Both the position numbers and the translations under genes were made by a program. A model generated the notes under the pieces. It ran no database searches. It worked only from the letters and a program-made list of their open reading frames with translations, and was not told the DNA's origin. DNA of 64,000 bases from assembly GCA_963699835.1 (NCBI GenBank), contig CAVOVJ010000013.1:1-64000 (forward strand), given 5' to 3'. The stretch's first letter is position 1. The number at the start of each line of letters is the position of its first letter. The stretch is from BM003 sp963699835. GTDB lineage: Bacteria > Pseudomonadota > Gammaproteobacteria > Steroidobacterales > BM003. Positions 17,556 to 24,141 of this stretch are shown one piece after another.

Positions 17556-18282
17556 CCGGCTGGATGCCATCCACTACAAGATCCGTCACAAGGGCCGCTA
17601 CCAGACCAAGGCGGTATACACGGTGCTGGCGCTCAACATGGACGGCAAGAAGGAAGTGCTGGGCCTGTATCTGTCGGAAAACGAGGGCGCCAACTTCTGG
17701 CTATCTGTGCTCACCGACCCGCAGAATCGCGGCGTCGCCGACATCCTGATCGCCTCGGTCGACGGCCTGACCGGCTTCCCCGAGGCGATTGCCTCGATCT
17801 ATCCGCAGACCGAGGTTCAGCTTTGCATCGTGCACCAGGTCCGTAACTCGCTGCGCTACGTGGCTTCGAAGAACCACAAGGCGTTCCTGGCCGATCTGAA
17901 ACGGGTCTACCGGGCTAAATCGCTGGGCGAGGCCGAAACCGCGCTCGATGAACTGGAATCGCTGTGGGGCGAAAAATACCCGATCGTGATCAAGTCCTGG
18001 CGGACCAAATGGGAGCATCTGTCAGCGTACTTCAAGTACCCCGAGGACATCCGCAAGATCATCTACACCACCAACTCGATCGAGGCGGTGCATCGGCAGT
18101 TCAGAAAACTGACCAAGACCAAAGGCGGCTTCCCGAACGACGATAGCCTGCTGAAGCTGTTGTACTTAGGGCTAATCAACGCCAGCAAAAAGTGGACGAT
18201 GCCGATACAGAACTGGAACCTTACCGTATCGCAGCTATCGATCTTCTTCGAAGGCCGGCTTGATGCGGTACTGGATCTTTGA
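17545..18282 (+). pseudogene. IS256-family transposase, N-terminally truncated
   Basis: From about 17556 the frame is an IS256/mutator transposase lacking its first third: LDAIHYKIRHKGRYQTKAVY (first catalytic Asp), LIASVDGLTGFPEAI (second Asp), QLCIVHQVRNSLRYVASKNH, and TTNSIEAVHRQFRKLTK (catalytic Glu), through to the natural C-terminus. The catalytic triad is present but the DNA-binding N-terminus is replaced by unrelated sequence after an IS5-type end. It is unlikely to be active by itself. Confidence 0.85.
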
Positions 18283-18449
18283 TCTTATGAACTATGAAAC
18301 TTCACGTTGACACAGAAATCTGAACAGTCCCGATACGTGCGTTCAAAGTATGGTCAGAAACCGTTGCATGACAATTCACAGTCATATTCTATCGGTCAAA
18401 CGAAGTTAACTTGTCAGTACCGATGAGCCGCTTAATAGAATTTCATTCA

Positions 18450-18749
18450 TCAATCTCCAGCCGATACGAATGATTCCGGCCACTTCCTGGACGTGTGATA
18501 CACGCTCAGAATTTGGATCTCTTTCTTTTTGATGCGATACGGCACGATATACGGAACGCCATGGATCACAAGTTCATAGGTGCCACGCACCTGCCCGGAC
18601 CGTCCCATCCGCGGATGCTCTTCGAGCTGCCTGACCGCAACCCGTATCCGCTGCACAACTTCGAACGCCGCGCGCGGATTCTCCTCGGCGACATAGTCCT
18701 GTATGCGTAGCAGGGCCTCTGCGGCCGGTTCGGTCCAACGGATTCGCAC
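18450..18749 (-). CDS. RelE/ParE-family toxin
   Basis: The protein has 99 residues: MRIRWTEPAAEALLRIQDYV, then RIRVAVRQLEEHPRMGRSGQ and GTYELVIHGVPYIVPYRI, ending in a strand and short helix. This is the ParE/RelE fold. Members poison DNA gyrase (ParE) or cut mRNA (RelE); the GR(S)G and PYIVPYRI pattern is closest to the ParE-type plasmid-stabilisation group. The start follows the antitoxin stop by two bases, so the two are translationally coupled. It is probably neutralised by the adjacent ribbon-helix-helix protein. Confidence 0.85.
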   Translation of the reverse strand: MRIRWTEPAAEALLRIQDYVAEENPRAAFEVVQRIRVAVRQLEEHPRMGRSGQVRGTYELVIHGVPYIVPYRIKKKEIQILSVYHTSRKWPESFVSAGD

Positions 18750-18751
18750 GA

Positions 18752-18991
18752 TCAGGGATCTTTGTATTTATTGAATATCTTCTCCATCTTGGCGTCGCTG
18801 ACGAAACGCCCTTCGTCAGCCGCTTTGATGCCTTCCTTAACGCGTTCATCCTGCCAGGCATGCAGTTCCAGGAGCTGATCGATCGCCTGGTTGACGATAT
18901 AGTTGCGGGATCTGTCCTGCTGCGCGGCCAGCTTATCGAGCTTCCTGACTTTCTCCTTATCCGACCGGACGCTGAATGCTTCTGTACTCAT
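18752..18991 (-). CDS. Ribbon-helix-helix antitoxin (ParD/CopG-like)
   Basis: The protein has 79 residues: MSTEAFSVRSDKEKVRKLDK, then LAAQQDRSRNYIVNQAIDQL, a standard ribbon-helix-helix DNA-binding domain. A flexible C-terminal tail (ELHAWQDERVKEGIKAADEG) should wrap the toxin. It is the first gene of the pair. Thirty bases upstream is a 19-base palindrome, the likely operator for autoregulation. Confidence 0.85.
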   Translation of the reverse strand: MSTEAFSVRSDKEKVRKLDKLAAQQDRSRNYIVNQAIDQLLELHAWQDERVKEGIKAADEGRFVSDAKMEKIFNKYKDP

Positions 18992-19020
18992 TTTACTCTC
19001 TTGGTTGATAGTGGTTCATA

Positions 19021-19039
19021 ATGATTACACTGTAATCAT
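19021..19039. promoter_or_regulatory. Palindromic operator upstream of the antitoxin gene
   Basis: ATGATTACACTGTAATCAT is a perfect 9-1-9 palindrome, 30 bases before the antitoxin start. Ribbon-helix-helix antitoxins bind such sites as dimers of dimers, so this is the expected autorepression site; binding itself is inferred. Confidence 0.65.
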
Positions 19040-19089
19040 GCCACAGATTCATCCTTGTCATCAGCGAATTCCCCTATAGGCCGCAAAAA

Positions 19090-19338
19090 CTCCGGCCGCA
19101 GGATTAGGTAGCGCATGATGCAGGCCGCCGAGGATCGGTTACGCAGTAACATGATCGCTGGACTTTCTCTGCGTGCGTGTCGGCGCTGGACCGGGTCGGT
19201 TCTGGTCCGGGCTCCGATGAGGCTGCCATCGATTGTAATAGACAACATACTCGTCGATGGATTGTTGCAGATGCTGGTGGCCAAGAATTGGCCGGTGGTT
19301 CAGGCAGTCATTGCGGATACTCCTGATTACCCAGCACT
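19090..19338 (-). pseudogene. Integrase-core (DDE) transposase C-terminal remnant
   Basis: The minus strand reads CWVIRSIRNDCLNHRPILGH, then IDEYVVYYNRWQPHRSPDQN, an internal stop, and PILGGLHHALP. This is the ending of an rve-type transposase: the catalytic-Glu block, the YNxxRPHRSL block and the GGLHHEY tail. It is paralogous to the remnant at 30990-31427. The internal stop shows it is dead. It ends where the Fic gene stops. Confidence 0.6.
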
Positions 19339-19926
19339 CTAGCTCCGCACAAACGCCAGCAACGGAGCATAGTCTTGGCTATCAGCGGCGCGTAAGGCTT
19401 CGATGTAGCGGGTTCTAGCCTCACCGGCATCGGTGAGGTACTTGCTGCCCCAGCTAAATCGTGGTCTGTCCAATGCGCGCAGCAGGAGGTCGGTTGCCAA
19501 ACGCGCATGGCGGCCATTGCCGTTAGGGTAGGGGTGGATATAGACCAGACGGTGATGAAACCTCGCAGCGATCTCATCGTGCTGGTAAGTGCCGTGTTCG
19601 ATCCAATAAGCACAGTCATTGATGAGCCCCTGCAGATCGGTGCGAATGCGGTAGGTATCAACGCCGATATTTTTGCCCGTTGTCCGAAACGCTCCAGCCC
19701 ACCTCCAGACGCGCCCGAACATGCGCTTGTGCAACTTTTTCAGAAAATCAACGCTGAGCACTTTGCGCTTGCTTTTGAATGCCCAGTCCTCGGCCTCCAG
19801 GATATTGGCCTGTTCCGCCTCATTGAGCTCGGCGCGCAAGGTGATGTAGGAGGGGATCAGTCCTTCACGTTCATCGTTGCTGAGCGGGGTCTGGCCGTCA
19901 TTGTCAGGCAGCGGCGGATCGCTCAT
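19339..19926 (-). CDS. Fic/DOC protein, mobile mystery protein B
   Basis: ATG at 19926 overlaps the TGA of the upstream regulator gene (ATGA) and gives 195 residues. Features of the mobile mystery protein B branch of Fic proteins are ITLRAELNEAEQANILEAED, LHKRMFGRVWRWAGAFRTTG and the Fic loop HPYPNGNGRHARL. The loop departs slightly from HPFxxGNGR but keeps the catalytic His and the Asn-Gly-Arg of the AMPylation site. Fic proteins transfer AMP to target proteins, often as toxins. The pair with mobile mystery protein A is a known accessory two-gene unit of mobile regions. Confidence 0.88.
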   Translation of the reverse strand: MSDPPLPDNDGQTPLSNDEREGLIPSYITLRAELNEAEQANILEAEDWAFKSKRKVLSVDFLKKLHKRMFGRVWRWAGAFRTTGKNIGVDTYRIRTDLQGLINDCAYWIEHGTYQHDEIAARFHHRLVYIHPYPNGNGRHARLATDLLLRALDRPRFSWGSKYLTDAGEARTRYIEALRAADSQDYAPLLAFVRS

Positions 19927-20390
19927 TCCACCTCCCAAAGCGCCGAGCCTTCGTACTCGGCGAGTTTTTTGCTGAGCTGATCGAGTTGGCCTTGTGCGTC
20001 CGCTTCATCGAGGCTTTGACCTTCAAGGGCCATTGAATGCGATGTCGCCTTGAGGCGAACGCGGGCGAGGCGCAGTGCGCGCTCTTCGACAAGCTCCTGC
20101 AGAGGTTTTCTTGGAACCAGGGCATAGACCAACTGGCAGTCGAGTGCCTGCGCGGCGCGCTGCAGCGTATCGAGGGTGAGCGAGCCTGACAATTCGGTCT
20201 TTTCGATTTCGCTGGCCCGTGGCTGGGAAACACCCATGCGCTTTGCCATTTGCTTCGAGGTCATGCCCAAAGCTTCGCGTATAGCTTTGATCCAGCCGCG
20301 CGGCGGCCTCGCCAGGTTTTGTAAATTACCGATCTGGCTCAGGCGCTTATCGATGTTCTTGCGGGCCATGGCCCGGTCTTGGGGTCGCAT
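19923..20390 (-). CDS. HTH regulator, mobile mystery protein A
   Basis: The protein has 155 residues: NIDKRLSQIGNLQNLARPPR, then GWIKAIREALGMTSKQMAKR and MGVSQPRASEIEKTELSGSL, a Cro/C1-type helix-turn-helix typical of mobile mystery protein A. The C-terminal part (LQELVEERALRLARVRLKAT) is the family's charged helix. It is first in the operon and overlaps the Fic gene by ATGA. It is expected to repress the pair and perhaps to act as antitoxin; the latter is inference. An internal ATG at 20369 is an alternative start. Confidence 0.87.
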   Translation of the reverse strand: MRPQDRAMARKNIDKRLSQIGNLQNLARPPRGWIKAIREALGMTSKQMAKRMGVSQPRASEIEKTELSGSLTLDTLQRAAQALDCQLVYALVPRKPLQELVEERALRLARVRLKATSHSMALEGQSLDEADAQGQLDQLSKKLAEYEGSALWEVE

Positions 20391-20986
20391 TTCATAACCT
20401 GCAAATTGAGCTAGCCTCCTGAGAGATATAGGCTATAACTTCTTTTTATGCAAGATTAATATTGCCTAAAACCTATTAATACATTTTTAAATATAAGGAA
20501 TGGCCTATAAACATGATCTCTTTTGGCGACTTTCGGCGCGTGTTGTGGGTCCAGAATAATCGTGCAATTTGATTCTATTGCGGTTTCACCCTTGAGTAAG
20601 CAATCCTCGAATCCATGGCGAGCTTGCTCAAATGCCTGCTTTCTCTGGCAACGATGTCGTTTTCAATCGCGCGCGTTTGACGATGCTTAGAACGTCGCGC
20701 CCTTGCCCGAACCAGCGACAAGTAAGAGCCCGGAAGCGGCGATCTGCGTTGTGGAGCAACGGCCTGACCTGGGTACACCCAATTGTTGCCGCAGGCAGAG
20801 ATTTTCGGCGACTGGTCGAGACCTGGACTTGAAAATGGCGGCCCGGGCGTCGCCGAGATTCCGAATTATCAGGAAGACCGCTAAGTAGAGCTTTTTATCA
20901 GGCCGATTAGCATCGGGAAGACACTGGTATTCCGGTCGGATCGTAATTTTGCGCCCTTCACCCGAAAGCGGGTTTGCACATCGCGA
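20391..20986. other. Intergenic region, no gene recognised
   Basis: About 600 bases. The first 130 are AT-rich and probably hold the promoter of the mobile-mystery pair. The rest (20530-20986) shows no convincing reading frame on either strand and no repeat I can identify. Confidence 0.5.
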
Positions 20987-21895
20987 TCATTCCGGCAGTC
21001 CGACATGCATGTGCCCGCCGCTATAGTCGATGGTGAGAAGGAAATGTTTGAAGACGTCGTAGCCGATCAGCCCGCGCACACGCTTACCCCGAATTCTTGA
21101 TCCGACCCGGCTGTTCGAGCTTGCCAGTGATAGCTTCGCGCCTTCTGCTGGCACGGTCGCCTGTACATTTTCGAGCGTGTACGGGCCGAATTTGAGCTCA
21201 GGGATCAGGAAAGACTCGACCTCGGCAATCGCGTTGGCTCCCGCAGACCTGTGCCGCTCGACGTCCATCGAATCCAGCCATCCCATCTTTTCCGCCAGTT
21301 TGCGCTCCACGAAGACGCCACCGTTATTACCGGTATCGAGGGCCAGCCAGATTTTTTCTCGCTGCCCGACAACAACTTCGACGATTGGCGTTCCGGACCC
21401 GGTCTGCGGCAGGGTGCGGATGTTTTCCGATTTTGCAAGGTTGAGCTCGTCCCGGTCGATGAGACGCATCTGTTGGTTGGGATAATCGAGCTGCACCAGA
21501 AATCGGCTGAAAAAGGATGCGCCGATGATCATCGTTGCACGGCGATTGCTGAACGGTATTGCAACCATTCCATCGACCTCGAACGCGATCCCGAACAACT
21601 CGACGGGCACATTATTGTAGGTGAAGCGCTCGCTTTCCTCGTGGATGCCCCGCACTCTGATCTTTTCGCCCGGATCGAGAGCCAGTTCGTGCTGCTTGAT
21701 GAAATCGGTATTAATCGCATTGATCTGCGCACCCGAATCAAGCAGGGCGAAAGTATCCTGATCCGCGATTCTGACCGGGATGGTGATATGCCCCCCGTAC
21801 AGTTGGAACGGAATCCACGGCGTCATGCCGGCTACCGCCGGTTGACTCAAAGTCACCATTGCAATGGTGACCAGTAGCCTGCGCCAGTTGTGCAT
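20987..21895 (-). CDS. Exported retropepsin-like aspartyl protease with two catalytic motifs
   Basis: ATG at 21895 follows AAGGGGGATCG and gives 302 residues with a signal peptide (MHNWRRLLVTIAMVTLSQPA, cleavage near VAG). There are two aspartyl motifs: LLDSGAQINAI near residue 50 and ALDTGNNGGVF near 190. There are also two flap/hydrophobic blocks, TMIIGASFFSRFLVQLDY and RVRGLIGYDVFKHFLLTIDY. So it looks like an internally duplicated retropepsin that could form one active site, as in pepsin, but in a bacterial exported protein. The substrate is unknown. A truncated paralogous copy lies at 16928-17187. Confidence 0.75.
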   Translation of the reverse strand: MHNWRRLLVTIAMVTLSQPAVAGMTPWIPFQLYGGHITIPVRIADQDTFALLDSGAQINAINTDFIKQHELALDPGEKIRVRGIHEESERFTYNNVPVELFGIAFEVDGMVAIPFSNRRATMIIGASFFSRFLVQLDYPNQQMRLIDRDELNLAKSENIRTLPQTGSGTPIVEVVVGQREKIWLALDTGNNGGVFVERKLAEKMGWLDSMDVERHRSAGANAIAEVESFLIPELKFGPYTLENVQATVPAEGAKLSLASSNSRVGSRIRGKRVRGLIGYDVFKHFLLTIDYSGGHMHVGLPE

Positions 21896-22097
21896 CGATC
21901 CCCCTTCGTGATTGAAACTTAGTATAGACGCCTGTGGCTCCCGAATAATCAGTCGGTCCGTGGAAGGTAGTAGCGATGGCGTCTCTGGACTGCTGGAAAT
22001 TCGACAGCCTTGTTCGGCGATGCCAATTGTTCTTCTCGGTGGTCGACCAAATGAACCCAATTGGCTCAGCCGGTTTTTCCGATTCGAGTCTGTTCGG
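21636..22097. repeat. Segmental duplication, copy 2 (partner at 16928-17390)
   Basis: Same orientation as copy 1. It covers the start of the intact aspartyl-protease gene and its upstream region, including TTCGTGATTGAAAC-TTAGTATAGA and the CCAAATGAACCCAATTGGCTC block. Immediately beyond it, 22117-22135 holds a 19-base piece that is inverted at 16672-16690 beside copy 1. Confidence 0.8.
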
Positions 22098-22215
22098 GGT
22101 GACCTTCAGAAGGTCATAAAATCTCAGGCTGACTGGCTCGAATCTTTGGGCTCCCCTCACCCCGCCCTTTGCCAACGTTAGGCCTGGGAAATTCACTAAT
22201 CCTCATTAATTAGCT

Positions 22216-22258
22216 ATACCTCAGTACTTTACTGAGGTATTATCTTTTACTGAGGTAT
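22216..22258. promoter_or_regulatory. Repeat operator upstream of the AbiE-like operon
   Basis: ATACCTCAGTA (22216-22226) and TACTGAGGTAT (22230-22240) form a perfect 11-base inverted repeat with a 3-base spacer. TACTGAGGTAT recurs at 22248-22258. AbiEi antitoxins bind inverted repeats ahead of their own gene, so this is the probable operator. The GAGG in the last copy, nine bases before the TTG start, may also be the ribosome site. Confidence 0.7.
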
Positions 22259-22264
22259 AAGCCA

Positions 22265-23293
22265 TTGAGCACTACTCGAAATACAACAGTCTCACCACCC
22301 AGCCGCGACCGCGGCGAAAGGACCGTGCGCGCACTATTACCACCCACCGCAAAAGTCAAAGTGTCTGGCGCTAATCGCCGGCATGATTTCGTCGTAAACG
22401 GCTATCCAATTGAAGTGAAGTGGATCGGCCCTGGCCACCTGGGCGACGCTCGCTCTGCACTCGAGAAGAGGCCGAAGCGCAACGTAATCTTCGTAGCTCG
22501 ACAGATGTCGCCCGGTGCGCGTGCTGCCCTCTCCGAAGCCGGCGTCAGTTGGGCAGATGAGACGGGGGCCGCAGAAATCGCCGTTGGCGCGATTCTCGTT
22601 TCGCGCAGCGGATCACCGGAAAAGAAAACGCACGATATAAAGCATTGGACGCCGGCAGTAATTGCGGTCGCCGAAGCATTGCTTTGTGGCACAAAGGGGA
22701 CCCAGGCTGCGACCCAAGCTGCGACTGGGCTCTCAGCAGGTAGCTGCGCGAACGCCTTACGATTCCTCACGGACGAGGACTTGTTGACCTCCACTGCAAA
22801 GCGTGGACCCGCATCTGCACGACGTATTTCTGATTCACGTCGTCTGTTGGATGCTTATGCGGCCGAAGTCAACAAACGGCCGATTGCCACTAAACTCCAA
22901 ATTGGCGTCACCTGGCAGGATACTCTCGAGGGCATAGCAACGCTGGCTAATCGCTTCGAAGCAAAAGGAGTGGATTGGGCGCTGACCGGAGGAGCTGCCG
23001 CAGCTTTAATTGCGCCGTTCCTCTCTGCAGTCTCGCAAGCAGCGATTTACGTGGATGCGGAGTCATTAGCTGAGCTACAAGCGCTAGCGAAGTCTGTAAG
23101 CCTTCGACCGATCGAAGGTGGCCGGCTGACGCTAATGCCGTTCCCTAGCCGCGCTGTTCAACGCCTGACAAGAACTGAAGACAGTTCTATACGAGTAGCC
23201 CCCTGGCCGCGCGTTTACGCTGATCTACTTAAAGAAGGTGTTCGCGGAGAAGAGGCAGCGGAACATCTATACGAGATAGTGCATGAGCAATGA
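22265..23293 (+). CDS. AbiEi-family antitoxin with nuclease-like N-terminal domain
   Basis: The protein has 342 residues from TTG. Residues 15-115 resemble a PD-(D/E)xK nuclease fold: Glu18, then DFVVNGYPIEVKW with Asp41, Glu50 and Lys52 in D...ExK spacing, then NVIFVARQMSPGARAALSEA. Residues 125-200 form a winged-helix block (TPAVIAVAEALLCGTKGTQA, NALRFLTDEDLLTSTAKRGP), as in AbiEi. The C-terminal 140 residues (VDWALTGGAAAALIAPFLSA) match the AbiEi C-terminal domain. AbiEi represses the operon and counteracts AbiEii. It overlaps the AbiEii gene by 11 bases. Whether the nuclease-like part is catalytic is unknown. Confidence 0.7.
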   Translation: MSTTRNTTVSPPSRDRGERTVRALLPPTAKVKVSGANRRHDFVVNGYPIEVKWIGPGHLGDARSALEKRPKRNVIFVARQMSPGARAALSEAGVSWADETGAAEIAVGAILVSRSGSPEKKTHDIKHWTPAVIAVAEALLCGTKGTQAATQAATGLSAGSCANALRFLTDEDLLTSTAKRGPASARRISDSRRLLDAYAAEVNKRPIATKLQIGVTWQDTLEGIATLANRFEAKGVDWALTGGAAAALIAPFLSAVSQAAIYVDAESLAELQALAKSVSLRPIEGGRLTLMPFPSRAVQRLTRTEDSSIRVAPWPRVYADLLKEGVRGEEAAEHLYEIVHEQ

Positions 23294-24119
23294 AACCCCC
23301 AGAAGCCGACAAGCGCGGCTAGCCGCAGAACAAGCCCTTGTCCGAGTTGTACATCACTACGGCGAGAAGCCTGAGTTTGTCGTCCTAGGCGGCCTTGTAC
23401 CCGAGCTGCTTTGCTCTGGCAGCGCCCATAAGCATGCAGGGACCACTGATATTGATGTCCAGGTTAATCTCGAAATCGAATGTAACGCCGTGAACACGGC
23501 CAGACTCGAACGCGCACTCCGTAATGCCGAATTCGAGCCAGATAGCGAACAAGTGTGGCGCTGGAGAGTAATCAGTGACGAAATACGTGCCGAGGTCAAG
23601 TTTGAGCTTCTAGCGGACCTCGACAATGAAGCGAATGAGGCGACAGTTCACTTCGACGACTGCGAGCGGCTTGGCGCCGTAAATCTACGAGGCACCAAAT
23701 ACGCGACGCAGGATATCGAGTCGCGGACACTTATCGCCAAAGTTGGCGATGTTCGACATTCTATTGAGATTAACGTAACAGGTGTCGCTGGATTTCTTCT
23801 GGCAAAGTGTGCCGCGGCCTACTCGCGACGAAAACCGAAAGACTGGTACGACATCGCCTTTGTCCTGCTACACAACGACCTCGGTGGACCGATCCCCGCC
23901 GCACAAGCCGTTCTTGCGAAGTTCGCCAACAAAGAAATGACAGCTTCCCGAACAGCGCTAGCTGAGTTGGCTGCTAATTTCGCAGACACGAACGCGCAAG
24001 GGCCCAGGGACTACGCTGCACAGTTTGTGATTGAACATCCTGATTACGGCAGCGATTCAGCCAAGGCGGACTCAATTGCTGCAGTCCAAGAGTTCTGCGA
24101 GACGCTGGCAAGCTCGTAG
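23283..24119 (+). CDS. AbiEii/AbiGii-family nucleotidyltransferase toxin
   Basis: The protein has 278 residues. The polymerase-beta-type nucleotidyltransferase signature is present: VVLGGLVPELL (Gly36-Gly37), then TTDIDVQV (Asp56 and Asp58, the metal ligands). A later block, AYSRRKPKDWYDIAFVLLHN, carries the Lys and Asp typical of AbiEii. Related toxins modify tRNA acceptor ends or otherwise stop growth on phage infection. It is expected to be held in check by the AbiEi-like protein encoded just upstream. Twenty-two bases after its stop the PLD-helicase gene begins, pointing to a three-gene operon. Confidence 0.8.
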   Translation: MSNETPRSRQARLAAEQALVRVVHHYGEKPEFVVLGGLVPELLCSGSAHKHAGTTDIDVQVNLEIECNAVNTARLERALRNAEFEPDSEQVWRWRVISDEIRAEVKFELLADLDNEANEATVHFDDCERLGAVNLRGTKYATQDIESRTLIAKVGDVRHSIEINVTGVAGFLLAKCAAAYSRRKPKDWYDIAFVLLHNDLGGPIPAAQAVLAKFANKEMTASRTALAELAANFADTNAQGPRDYAAQFVIEHPDYGSDSAKADSIAAVQEFCETLASS

Positions 24120-24141
24120 CGCGCCTTAATGGGATCGTCAT

